This document shows positions 11,700 through 23,750 of a stretch of 64,000 bases of DNA, one piece after another. The notes below the pieces were generated by a model. The model searched no databases, was not told where the DNA came from, and saw only the letters and a list, made by a program, of their open reading frames with translations. Location: the NCBI GenBank assembly GCA_029582265.1, contig CM055823.1:11287716-11351715 (forward strand), written 5' to 3'. Within the stretch, counting starts at the first letter, position 1. Each line of letters opens with the position of its first letter. The position numbers were made by a program, and so were the translations under genes. The DNA is from Zoroaster sp. YZ-2022 (Eukaryota > Echinodermata > Asteroidea > Forcipulatida > Zoroasteridae).

Positions 11700-14600
11700 A
11701 TAGCCAGTGGGGGTAAACGGCGTTTTGCGGGTGATGCAAAAAATAACGTGATTCAGACTAAAACAAGTCTAATCCCCCAGGCAGTTGTTGTTAGTTTGTG
11801 CCTCAGCCACACAGGCGGCCACTGCTTTTTTGCTACAGCGTATACGCTACGTATGGAAAACCCGAATTGGGGTGTTAAATTGAACTTTTTTAGATTTCTA
11901 AGTTCTATAGCCCCCTTACCGGGATTGCTTTAATTTTTGTTGGGCAATCCACAAAAAATAGTCTTTCGACTTTTTAATTTTGCCAATGATAATCATGTCT
12001 TTTCTTAATTCAGGGGATCTGAAAAAAGTGAAAAAATACTGATCCCATTGGTAGCCCATGCATGAGAAAGGAAAGAATTGAGTTAAAAATAAACACGGAG
12101 GTTAAATTCGCCTAACAGGTGCATACTCCCGATTTCTGGAGAAACTATTTGTTTGTGACTTTTGTAAAAATCATACTAAAAAGAACACAATCTTAGGGAC
12201 AGAAAGTCCCCCTGGGAAAACCATTTGATTGTGACATTTGGGGAAAACCCTTTCCCAAGTAAACACATTTAAAAAATCATCAGGCAGCCCACACCATGGG
12301 CCTTTGTTTGTGACATTTTAAAACCCTTTTTCCAATCAGGACATTTAAAAAATCATCGGGCAGTCCAACCTTGGAAAAACCCTTTTTTTGGAATCTGTAA
12401 ACCAAATTTAAAAAGGAGTATTAGACAGCATCTGAGAGTCCACCCATGGAGAAACCATTTGTTTGTGACATTTGTGGAAAGCCTTCTCAAAAATAGCAAT
12501 CTTGACAGCATCAGACAGTCCACACCAATAAAAACCTTTCATTTGTGACATATGAAAAAATCTTTTCCAAAAACACCATCTAGACAGCAGAGAGCCCAAC
12601 CGAGGAACATTTGTTTGTGACTTTTAGTAAACCTTCTTCGGCAACACATTTAAAACCCCAGACAGTCCACACCATAAAAAACGTTTTTTTGGAAATTTTG
12701 GGCAAGCCCTTTCACAAATGCAATTTTCACAACAGATCTCAGATGTCCACTGGAGAAACCATTTGTTTGTGACATCTGGGCAAATCCTTCATAAACGTAA
12801 TTTTAGACAGCATCAGTTTTCCCCCAAATGAAAATTTTTTCATTTGTGACATCTGTGGCAAATCGTTCTCACAAGATCATCATCTTAAAGATCATCAGAG
12901 AGTCCACCATGGAGAAACCATTTTTTGTGATTTTGGGAAAATCTTTCTCCAAAAGAACACAATCTTAGGCATCAGGGGTCCACGGGAGAAAACCATTTGT
13001 TTGTGACATTTGTGGCAAACCCTTTTCTCCTGGCCCCTAAATCCAAAACAGTCCACAATGGAGAAACCATTTTTTGTGGCTTTGGGGGGTCGCCCCCACA
13101 AGAACACAATCTTGACACATCAGAGAGCCCACACTGGAAAACCATTTGTTTGTGACATTTGTGGCAAACTTTTCCCAATTGGGTCCCTTAAATATCATCG
13201 GGATCCACACCATGGAGAAACCATTTGTTTTTGACTTTAAACCCTTTTTCAAAATTGGTCCTTTAAAAAATCATCAGGCAGTCCAAAATTTAGAAACCTT
13301 TTTTGTGACATCTGTGGCAAACCCTTCAAACAAAAAGGAGTCTTGAAACATCAGAAATTCACCCCATGGAGCCTGGTCCCATCACAAATCCTTTCTCCAA
13401 CGGCTCATCAGATAGTCCACACCATGGAAAAGATTTACAGACTTTTGGGGAAAAATCGTTCCCAAGAACACTTTTAGACATCAGAAAGTCCACCTGAGAG
13501 AAACCATTTGATTGTGACTTTGGGGAAACCCTTTTCCAGTCAGGCAACTTAAAAATATCAGGCAGTCCACAAGGAGAAACCATTTTTTTGGACTTTTGGG
13601 CAAACCCACAGTCAGGCACATTTAAAAAAATCTCGGGCAGTCCAAAATGGAAAACCATTTTTTTGCATCTGTGGCAAATCCTTAAAATTTAAAAAGGAGA
13701 TAGAAGCATCTGGGGTCCACCCATGGAGAAACCTTTTTGTTTGTGACATTTGGGGAAAACCCTTTCCCAAAAATACAATCTTAGCGGCATCAAAAGGTCC
13801 CCCCTGAAAAACCCTTTCAAACATAGGGGAAAATTTTTTTAAAAACAATCTTAGACAGCATGGGGGTCCCCCTGCAGAGGAACTATTTGTTTGTGACATT
13901 TTTAAACCTTCTCGGCAAGCCCCTTAAATGCCATAAACAGTCCACACCATAGAGAAACCATTTGTTTGTAATTTGGGCAAGCCCTTTCAAAAACATATCT
14001 ACAACAATCATCGACTGCCCAATGGAAACCATTTTTTTTGTAAGGGGAAAACTACTCGTCGGCTCACTTAAATAATGGGTCAGTTCAACCAATGAGAAAC
14101 CATTTTTTTCAAAATCCTTCAGATAAAACGGTAATCTTAGACAGCATCAGATTGTCCACACCAATGAGAAATCTTCATTTGGGAATCTAAAACGCTCAAA
14201 AGATCATCATTTTGGGAGATCATCAGAGAGTCCACCCGGGAAAAAACCATTTGTTTGTGACATTTGGGAAAAATTTTCAATTAGGCCCAAAAATCATCAG
14301 GGTCCACCCATAAAAACCTTTTTTTTTGGACATCTGGGAAACCTTCAAAAAAAAGGTGAAGACAGCATCGAGGTCCACCATGGAGAAACCATTTGTTTGG
14401 CTTTGGGGGTTTTCCAAAATCAATTTTTGCATCAATAGCCCCAACTGGAAAAACCCTTTGTTTGACTTTTTGGGAAAAAATTTTTCAAATGGCTATTTTA
14501 AACACATCAGATGTCCACTTTGAAAAACCTTTCTTTTTGGATCTGGGAAATTTTAAAAATGCCATTTTAACATCAGAGAGGACCCCGGGAGAAAAAAAGG

Positions 14601-16520
14601 TTTTGTGGAAAACCTTCGGAAGGTTCTTAGACAGCGCCAGATGCCCCCTGGAATTTTAAAGACTTTTTGGGGGTCTTCCAAAACACAATTTTTGGGACGC
14701 ATCAGAAGTCCACGGGAAAACCATTTTTTTTGGACATTTGGGGGAAACCTTCCAAAAAAGCGACCCAAAATATCAATTTGCCCCCTGAGAAAAAACCATT
14801 TGTTTGTTTTTTGGACAAATTATTCTTATATGGCGTTTAAGAAAGCGCAAAAAAAAACAATGATATTTTTGTGGAAAATTTTTTCCAAAGAATTTTAAGA
14901 CTGCATCATGCAGTCCCCCCTTACCGGAAAGAATAATTTTGTGCTTTTGACAATTTTTCCAAATCACCATAACTGGACGGGGTCATTCACAACAGATCCC
15001 TTGGAAATAACAGGAAAAAAAATTTCTAAAATTGGCGAAATTTTTTCCCTTTTAAGGAAGGCGAATATTGGCAAAAATTGTCAAAATCCTTTTGATAGCT
15101 TAGAATTTTTGTTTGTCTAAAATTTTTCATCTGGATAAAAAAATTGTTGTTAAATTTTCAAAAGAAAAATTTTTTGAAAAACATTTTTTTTAAAATATTC
15201 CTGCTGGTTGTTGTTTTCTCGAATGAGTAAAAAGTGGAAAAAATTTTCGGTTTTTTTATGATGTTGTTTTAAACAAAATTTAAAAAAACGAAACCCAAAA
15301 ACCCAAATTATTTCCATTTTTTTTTTCCCAAATTTTATTTATTTTCAGCAATTTTTTTTTTCATCAGACTTTTTATTTTTTTTGAAAATAAAACAAAATA
15401 TAAAAAAAACATAAATTTATTTCTTTGTAAAACAAAAAGGATTTTTTATCTCAATATTTTGAGAAAATGTCTTTTACGCAATTTATTCAAAAATGAAGTT
15501 CCAATAAAATATTGTGAAAATAAAGGGTTGTTAAAAGTGAAAACAGGGACACATTTTAAAATCCTCTAAAGGGAACGGTACCATTAAAATTTTCCCAGGG
15601 GTGTTTATCCCCAAACTAACTTTAATTGTTTTTATTTTTATTAACAAACAGAAAAAAACGCCCCCCCAAAAAAAATTTTTATTTTCATTTTAAAATTTAA
15701 ATAAATTTTTTTAATGAAGAATATTAATATGGGAAACCCAACAAAAGGGGAAAATTTTGGTTGACCTGCGCCAACCCATCCCCCTTTTATTTATTATGTT
15801 TAATAATATAATTTTTAACAAAATTTGGGGGGATGTATTTTTTTTCAATTTATTTTTTTTAAATTTAATTTTGTAATTAAAGGGATGGTGAAGTCACAAA
15901 AAAAAAAAATAAAAGGGGTATTTAAAAAAAATCAGGGGCAAAATAATGGTATTAATATAGAAAGAGTTTTTTGATGACCCCTTATCCCAATTTATTTAAA
16001 AATAAACAACTGTCCCCTCATGACTTCATCCCTCAAATATTTTCAGGGAATTGACAGATTTTGTGGAGGGGCCTGAGGTTTTGAAGATGGAAAATTTAAA
16101 AAAAAGTGGTTTTGGGGGTTTTTTTTCCTAAATTCAGCCTTGTTTCTTCCGCTTTAGTTGAAATATGTCCATCACCCTAACCCATCTTTTCCTTTAGTCA
16201 ATTTTTAAAAGGGCAATTTTTGGGAAAATTGGGCGCAACTTTCAATCATCTGGGTCAGTGCCTGCTGATTTTTATATTTTATTTTTTTTTTAAATTTTTT
16301 GAAAGAATCATTTTTTAAGGGGTTTTATTTTAAATTTAATTTTTAGTGAAATGGGAAAATTTTATCAAAAATTAGAAAAAAGGTGCCACCGGGCGGACGG
16401 ACTGATCTTGGAAAAGAAAAAGCATTGCGCATGATGGCCTCATGGTGGCGCTGTATAACCCGGACGTATATAAACGTGGTCAGGGGCGTCCGACGTCACT
16501 GTGTTTGTTTTTATAGCCCT
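11700..16520 (+). repeat. Duplicated zinc-finger unit, copy 1
   Basis: This unit shares its layout with the units at about 29215-33600, 33600-37515 and 37515-39424. It has a 5' leader (AATCCACA...TTTTAATTTTGCCAATGATAA near 11948-11985), the acceptor-like CCTAACAG near 12111-12118, a C2H2 array, and a long AT-rich 3' flank. The flank ends in a GGACGGAC...GCGCATGATGGCC...ATGGTGGCGCTGTAT block at about 16390-16455, which recurs at about 37188-37250. Copy 1 is separated from the other three by about 13 kb and is the most diverged or noisiest. 14900-16380 is the 3' flank and has no coding signal. Confidence 0.75.
12120..14900 (+). pseudogene. C2H2 zinc-finger array, copy 1 (about 33 degraded fingers)
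   Basis: An 84-bp period runs through the region. The recurrent phrases translate as [12 protein letters not shown], a hydrophobic/basic stretch, then LRHHQ.VHT, the classical C2H2 finger plus TGEKP linker. Such proteins act as nuclear DNA-binding factors. About 33 periods fit in the span, against about 11-12 in the other copies. Nearly every finger has one or more indels, most often in GAGAG, GG or poly-A/T runs, so no frame stays open for more than about two fingers. CCCC/AAAA/TTTT runs replace expected residues. Either this is a decayed pseudogene or the consensus is unpolished; the second is quite likely here. The start is placed at the acceptor-like CTAACAG shared by all four copies. Confidence 0.8.
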
Positions 16521-16599
16521 TATGCATTGACGTCATCACCCCCCATCAGAGGTAAAAAATGGAAAACGCACATCTAACACGCGCGGCCCCCAAAGTTGG

Positions 16600-17900
16600 G
16601 CCAATGAGAAACCCTTTTTTTTGACCTCACCCGGGGGGCCCCCCTCCAAATGACGCTGCAAAGGTCTTTGCGGGGGCCCGTTAAGATCCTCCGCCCCGGG
16701 TGGTCTCACTGACCACTGCACTAAACCCCAATGTGTCCAACCCCAGTCAGTTCGTTGAGATCCCCCGGGCCTCACATTTCAACCCAGCGACATCTTGGTT
16801 GTTTTGATGTTGTCCCCCTATTCACCAATGCCCCAACACAGAGACATCCCCCTGGTAAGACAGACTCATAATCTTTCTTTGATGATCCCCTCCCCCCCCG
16901 GACCAAATTAGTTTTTCATAAAAAAAAGTACAACGTGTCTCTTGTTGTTTTCAGTTTCGGGGCAAGTTCCAAAAGCAGACATGGGACCTCCAGGGGATCC
17001 CTTTACCCCCGGGTCCTTTGTTTTCATGGAAGGTTGAAAACTTTCCCTCAACCCCACCCCAAACCCAACTGTTGAACGTGAGACACCTTTGGGGTTTTCC
17101 CCCGGGGAGAGACACACCCAGGATTTTCTACAACATCAAAAACCAGCAACACCCGAGCATCAAGTTCAAGGGAAACGGAAGAAGTCCTTGATTTGGATTT
17201 AAACCCCAACGGCTCCCTACACCACCGCTTAAAAAACCCCACGGTCGGTCCTGAAACCCCTTCCATCATCCGCATCAAGTCATCAGTAAACCCTTTCAAA
17301 CCCCCTACAAATTTGTGACAAGGACAGCTTCCCCAAAGGAACACAGCACACCCCAACTCCCCTAAAAGAAAGGGGTTCAACCAACAAGATCACACAGCGG
17401 TTCCAACCCAAAAGTACATGTGATCTCCTCTCTGCTTGTCTCCCTATCTAGGTTCGGCGCTACAAACTACAACGCATCCCCCCCGGGAGCATCGATTTTT
17501 CCCCTCACCCCCCAGCAAACCCAAAGGATTCTACATCCCCCTACTAGGACAAAGGGGACCCAAAAAAAAGGGGGGGGAGTCTACGGGACCCCCGGAGTGC
17601 GGGGTGTCCCGGGGCAAACAAAACGCAACCCCCCCATCAGATTGAAGGAACACAGCACCGCCCGGGGGAGATTGAAATCCGCCATCGCCCAAACACCCCA
17701 TCAAGGACCACCAAAAGACTGGGAGGGGCCCCAAATCATCACACCCACGCGGGGGACCCCAGCGATCAAAAGGCCCCGAGATCGCCCAAAACCACACTTA
17801 CAGGACATGGTTTCTTCATCAGGGCATTTGGGGAAACTACAGACTGAAGGATCTTCAAACCAAAGTCCAAAACCCCCCAGACTGAGGGGTCCCCCCATCC
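16600..17900 (+). mobile_element. Penelope-like element fragment (RT + GIY-YIG), decayed
   Basis: Scattered across three frames are Penelope-type RT pieces: an FDV...SPYSPMPQ region near 16800, FMEGW near 17025, and NGSLHTT-like followed by VNPFK near 17205-17300. These are followed at about 17575-17850 by a GIY-YIG domain relic: VYGTP.VRGVPGQTKRN, then IRLKEHS, KSAIAQ and WEGPQIITP. The order RT then GIY-YIG is that of canonical Penelope-like elements. C and G homopolymers are abundant, and almost every motif is broken by a 1-2 base indel, as in the adjacent zinc-finger copy. Boundaries are approximate. Confidence 0.7.
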
Positions 17901-17939
17901 AATCAACCACCCCACTTCCCCTTTTTTTTAAAAACTGAT

Positions 17940-20270
17940 TCAGTTCGGGACACACTTCCCCCAACCCCCAGGGGTCCCAGTCTCATAGTCTCACAGTTTC
18001 CAGCCTGGGGTCCAAGAACTAATCCTCCAGCATCCATTCATGGGATGATCCCCCAGCAGTCTCTTAAAGCAGCATTTTCCCGGTAATTTCTGGGAGACGA
18101 GCATACTGATCGAAAGGGCGGTTGTACCCCCCGTTCTTTTTTAGAACTAATATCCCAAATTTAGATTCCCTTTTTCACCGCATAGTCTTATTTAATGACC
18201 GGGGGCATATCAGTCAAGTGTTTGCAAAATTTTCCCATAAAGGTTAAAAAATCGTTTGCAACAAAACATGCCTGTTTAGTTTAATTTTTTTTAACCTCCG
18301 AAATTCTGCTTAAATGGGGTTTTCAACTTTCCCCTCCAGATCAAACACAGGGCCAGACAGGGCCCCTAGCTTAATAAATTTTTATAATAGCCACACTGAC
18401 TCATCATATCACAAGATAAAAAGGCAAGGGTCAAGCTATGCCCAAAATTGTTTTTGCAAGATAAACCCCCGAGCGGATCCATTAATTACATACACCATGG
18501 AGGAAGGGCATCCCGCCATTCGAAAACACCACCGAGCTGGCGCTATGCAATTTTGCGATCAGGGCCGCCTTTAAAAACGGGGCTTGTTCATTTTCAGATT
18601 TTCCCGAAATTCCCGGAGGACATTCCAAGCATGCCACTGTGTAGTGACAGCGACGGCCGTGGGACACAAGTACAACAGAGCTAGAGCTGTATACTTAATG
18701 GCAGTATCGGGTTTCGGGTCACGGGTCTATGGGCCATTTTGGTCCTCAAAAGTTTTTCCCGAAGCTAGCAGGAACTTAACGGGTAGGTCGCAGTATAAAG
18801 GTAGTCATCGTTCTTCTGTTCAAACAAGTCTCCTATTTTGAATAGATGTAATTTGTGCCAGAACAAAGCGACAAATTACATAATTATTCTAAACAAAAAA
18901 TAAGAAAAAATAGGAGACTGGAATAGTGAACGGAAGAAGTATTCGGACTAACACAAGAGAATGAAAGTCATGATTTGCGCCTGGGAAATTTCGAAACACA
19001 TGAGGCTTTTTCATTATTCATTATTTCCATTGATCATTAGTAACAGCGCAATCACAAGATGTTTCTTCTAATCTGTGTAAAGCTTTGGGATCATTATCGT
19101 GCGGGGGCCCCCAGGCATATTTACTAGGCTCAACAGCTAACGGTTGTGCATGTGAAGCGGTACAGTTGCAGGCAGATTGGGTGGAGTTTTCCATACAGTT
19201 TTAGCGATCACTTTTTTGGAACATGTGGGACTATGACTGTAATTTGTAAAGAACATGTGCTAACGAATTAAATTTATAGCGCTAATACTGGTGGAAATTT
19301 GTAAAACTTTGTTTTACTGATTTGGAACTAAATGATTTGGAACCAAATGATTTGAACTAAATTTTTTTGGTGGAAATACCTTTTTGTCAAATAATAATTT
19401 TTTTGGCAAAAATGAAAAAATTTTGGGGGGTATTTTTGGGACATGCAGTGACCTAAATCTATGACTTTCATTCTCATGGCTTCAATTATTAACATTAGTT
19501 TCTATTCTATAGTATAAATAATGTGACGTGTGTCGGAGCTGCTGAGGCTGTGCTAATTTTCTAATCTAAAGTTAACGTTGGGAAATGTCATTGTCTGTGT
19601 TTGGAGTCCCTTGGACATGTCAAAATAAGTCGGGGAAAGGTTTTAAATTGTAAAGATTTCCATATATTCCAGAAGAAGGAAAGCCTGGAGTGGAAAGTTA
19701 ACGCAACTGACCGTTAACTGAGACCTAAGTGTTAATCCCAAGGATTCAGGTCAACTCACCCAAAACATCTTACCCAGGTCATTTTGTATATGAAAAGAAA
19801 TTTTAAATTTAAAGGACATAAAATAGGAGCAATACTGGCATGATGCGATAGAAACATATTTTCTTGTACTTTTTTTTTTTTTTTTTTTGTAGCCTAAATA
19901 TCCTAGTAAAAATACATTTGTGCAGATCATGGCAGCTGCACGCTGAATTTGAACTTCCCGTAAAACATTTTGCTACAATTTTTTTTTGTTAAGGAGCCGC
20001 TTTTATTGTCAATAAAAGGCAGGAAACGTAACACAACAGTTAACCTTTAACCTATGTGTTTTAGCAGACGAAAAAATGTCCACCACCTCACTGGTGTGTT
20101 ACATTTATTGTCCAAATCTTGTTTTGTCCCCCTTAAAAGAAAATGTGATTTTTGTCATATTTGGATTGATTCTTCACAAAGCCAAAGGACGATATGGTTA
20201 ATCGGTTAACCGCACTGAATTTTAAAAACATAGAATTCAAAAATGGTAGGAAATTAACCCTCCTATAGGT
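17940..20270. other. No gene recognised
   Basis: Base composition returns to about the window average after 18300. A poly-T run lies at about 19869-19888. Short open frames at 18314-18841 have no recognisable motif. Nothing else supportable was found. Confidence 0.4.
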
Positions 20271-20274
20271 TTAA

Positions 20275-20513
20275 CACTCAAAATTTGTATGTCTCTCTTA
20301 ACCCTAACTCCCTAAGCATTGTTAGTGAACAATAAAAATCCTTCAAAATCCTCCAACTGCCTTTGTTGTCTAGGGAGTTAGGGTTAATAACCCATTGACT
20401 TTGTGCAGTGCACTCAAATACATGCAAGCACATGTGGCTGTGATAGGAGGTCAAACCCAAAGACACTCAAAATTTGTATGTAACTCCCAACCCATTGACT
20501 TTGTGCAGTGCAC
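20275..20513. repeat. Direct duplication hosting a MITE in its first copy
   Basis: The phrase CACTCAAAATTTGTATGT followed shortly by AACCCATTGACTTTGTGCAG occurs twice: split around the MITE at 20275-20300 / 20388-20412, and uninterrupted at about 20465-20513. The second copy is therefore a near-neighbour empty site for the insertion. Confidence 0.8.
20302..20383. mobile_element. 82-bp piggyBac-type MITE with TTAA target duplication
   Basis: The element begins CCCTAACTCCCTA and ends TAGGGAGTTAGGG, a perfect 13-bp terminal inverted repeat. It is bounded on both sides by TTAA (20298-20301 and 20384-20387), the piggyBac target. Its terminal 14 bases match the right end of the 5.2-kb piggyBac element at 49149-54303 (reverse complement starts CCCTAACTCCCTAG). 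The internal motif ATCCTTCAAAATCCTC also occurs in that element's left end. It is probably mobilised in trans by that transposase family; that last step is inference. Confidence 0.9.
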
Positions 20514-22980
20514 CTAACACAGTTTGTGTGACTCTGTGGTTTGCCCTAAACCAATTGGAAATGCACCCAAAAATACCAAGTGACTGCCTGTGACTAATGT
20601 GAGTGCCGGTTGACTGGCCAAATTTCAGCCTGGGATGGGAGGGTTTAAAGGGAGTAAAAGGATTACATGTTAAATTTGATTCATATCTGGTAAAGTTTGT
20701 GGATTGATAGAAGAGATGGCACAGATTTTGTATGTTATTGCACAAAAAGGTAGCATAAATTTTCTAGTTTTGGAAAACCCACAGTAAAATTAACTGAGTA
20801 AGCATTGCAGCACATAAAAAAATTGACAGGAATTTCAGGAATTAAAAAAAAATTAATTAATTCACCCATAGTTTTGCCTATTTAACAATATTACCCTGTC
20901 CCCTCCCCAGAGAGCAAGTGGGCATTGGTGTTAACACAATGTAGCCTAAATAGCATTTTTTTCCCTTTTGGAAATAAAATGTTTTGTTATGAAGCCTATA
21001 TGTTGGCAATGGTAAAGCAGTTAAGCAGAAATGTATTCCTAGTACCACAATGTTAATGTGAAGTGAACATGACATATCAGAGAAAAATTTTTGGCTGTGG
21101 TTTAAGTTATTTTGAACATATTTTTAAATTTGGTTGATGTGTTACCCACTGTGTTCTAATAAAAGCACCTCAGGTTGACACAGGTCATTTGGTAATGTGC
21201 AGTATCTGACTTTGATCCAATAGTGCCGGGGGGTGGTTCTTTCCCCACTGGTGCTTGTTCAGAACTTGTGAGGTACACGACACAATGATATTGAAAAAAG
21301 GAGAAAAAGTCTTTAATGAGAACATTGTCCAATGACCACTTGGCCGTGGCACCCTACACAATAGTGATTGAATACTCAATGGGTTTACTCTTTCAACTAG
21401 TCTACTCTTTTATTTTTTTTCTTTGAGACTTTTCCCAAACAGGGTAAAATGTAAAAATAATTTCAATTGATAATGTGTATAAGTTTAAAAGGGGAGTGTG
21501 CAACACTGGTAATTGTCAAATTATTTAAAGTTTACTTGGTGTAAAGTTACTAAAGTATCAATCATCCTTTCTAAGTGCATTATTTTAAAAACATGTTAAA
21601 TTATCCAAATGTACATCTAATAATATTTTGACAATAAGTTACAATGTTCTTAAAAATTACAGCACCTCAGTCCTCAGACAACATTTTTCTAAGGAAACTG
21701 GAAGATTATAACCACCGCCAGGCTTTTTCACCAAGTAATTTGAAATATCTAACTCCATTCTCCATGTACATCAGAGAGAAAAAAAAAAATTGCAACCTTT
21801 ATCTCAGTGCAGAGCTTCATCTTAAAATAATAATCCTGTATAAATATTTAGTTCAGATGATGTCATTGTGTTAATTCAAACTTTGTTTTTAGAAAATTGT
21901 ACAATACATTTTCAGCTAATAATAGACAACAGTGGCTATTGTCTGATTGTCATGTTTATCATTTAATGCATATTTCAATGAGTTAAAATTTTTTTACACC
22001 ATCCTATTGAGATGATGTAACAATCACCATAGAAACAGCAGATCAATACAAAACACCAAAACTGAGTTGTAACCCTCGCTGAAATCTTTAATTGAAACTC
22101 ACAATGTGTGTAATGAAAATCCAGAGTCATTTGACATTTATTTTGAATTGCAATCGATTATAAATAGTGACCAAATACCACTGATTCCCAAGACACATAA
22201 AATTTATTTAAAGTAAAGATAAGAAAATAAAAAGCAAACGGAGACAAAATATCCGGAACCAGGGATCATGCATCGATACATCAAATTATCTGATAAATTT
22301 TTATAATGTTCAGGCCATTTCTTTTGAAAAGTTTCAGACAGACACCTAAACAGTGGAAACATAATGGCTACATCAGGGGGGAAGGGGGCGGGGCGATGTG
22401 AACCAACTGCATGACTTCCTCTCGAAACAACCCAAAATCTAATTTTAATCAGTAGTAATGGAAAGAGACAAATGGTCTGAGTTGGTCTGAGACAGGTTTT
22501 TTTAGGTTGAAGGTGCAAGAGATGTCGGACAAAGGGTGAAATGCTGCCTCACTCTTGATGAGATTTCATCACTCCAAATATAGAATATGATGCATGAAGC
22601 AAGACAAATGACAGAAGTGTTCAGTTTCAAAGGAAATAAAAGGGAAAAAAAAATTGTAATGTCAATATTTTGAACCACTCTGTGAACATGTGTACAAGGA
22701 GCAAATTTGAAAAATTGAGATTTCTATGTGTTTATTTTATTGAGAAAATGACATCAATTTCAATCAATAAGATATAAAATCAATGATTTTGTGAGACATG
22801 ACATGTGGTGGTTTCATTTGTCATTTGTTTTCCTTTCAATGCTTGTTTTCCTAAAATTCAATTGTGTTAATTATGCAAATTATTGATTATTAAAAATGGA
22901 TATCTTCATAAAGTAATATATCACACACCACTAAATATCCAAATTAAACCAAATTTGAACTTAGACTCATTTTCACAGAG
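20514..22980. other. AT-rich non-coding stretch
   Basis: No frame of meaningful length and no boundary-defined repeat. Nothing recognised. Confidence 0.4.
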
Positions 22981-22997
22981 TGGGTCAATTTACATTT

Positions 22998-23085
22998 TTT
23001 ACATTTTTGCCTGTAATTTTGTAAAGCACTTGGGAGCATGTTTATATGGATTTGGCGCTATTTAAATGTGACCCAATTTAAATGA
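22998..23085. repeat. Short retroposon tail, uninterrupted copy
   Basis: The phrase CCTGTAATTTTGTAAAGCAC..GGGAGCAT, continuing as GTTTATATGGATTTGGC, is intact here. It is found again split by a Penelope element at 23722-23750 / 25841-25880. It looks like the 3' part of a dispersed retroposon. It serves as the empty-site reference for that insertion. Confidence 0.7.
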
Positions 23086-23721
23086 GTCAAGTAGCCAGAG
23101 CTACTTTTTTGTAACACGCCTTATACATGTTTTTTTCACAATGTGAAAAATCAAAATGTTAATGAATTTCACTCCTTTAAACGCCTTTATTTACAAAGAT
23201 AAATCTTAAACAATTAATAAGATTAAACACCCCCAGATCCAAATAAGTGGCTTTACTTTAGATGATGTTCCACATCCATTAAAATGTGAAGGTGCCTCGC
23301 CAGGGTCATGTGCTCACAATGGACCCCGATGTTGTTAAAAAGTTCAAGCTTCTATCTAGCCATGCAAGTTACTCAGTAAAAGATCTCTACCTTCAAGATG
23401 ACAATGAGTTAAACAACTCACCCCTAACTCATCTATGCCATCCTAACACCTTCTCACTTCGAAAATGAAAGTATCAAATGCCCTTAGCCTCTTAAGCCAT
23501 TCAGTTAGTGCCAGGGGACATGGTAGAATTGAAAGAGAACACCAGAACTTACTACAGCATGGTTCCTTGAGATCATGAATCACTGGTTTGACATTATGTC
23601 AAGCAGGCATCATGTCATGGTATTGCAAGCTCCATCCTGACAAGCAGCAGAGGTGATTCAGTTTCTAAAAGATATAAAAAGAAAATATTGTAATGTCACA
23701 CAAATTTGACATGACATTTTA
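23086..23721. other. No gene recognised
   Basis: A 60-codon open frame near 23286 has no recognisable motif. Nothing else supportable. Confidence 0.4.
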
Positions 23722-23750
23722 GCCTGTAATTTTGTAAGCACTGGGAGCAT

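Noticed and set aside
12408..14092. Minus-strand frames with repeated [13 protein letters not shown] peptides in the zinc-finger arrays
   Set aside because: They are the antisense of the FVCDICGK finger repeats and have no independent support.
17420..17938. A 172-codon proline-rich novel protein
   Set aside because: Much of it reads as a frame-mixed GIY-YIG domain of a Penelope element in noisy GC-rich sequence.
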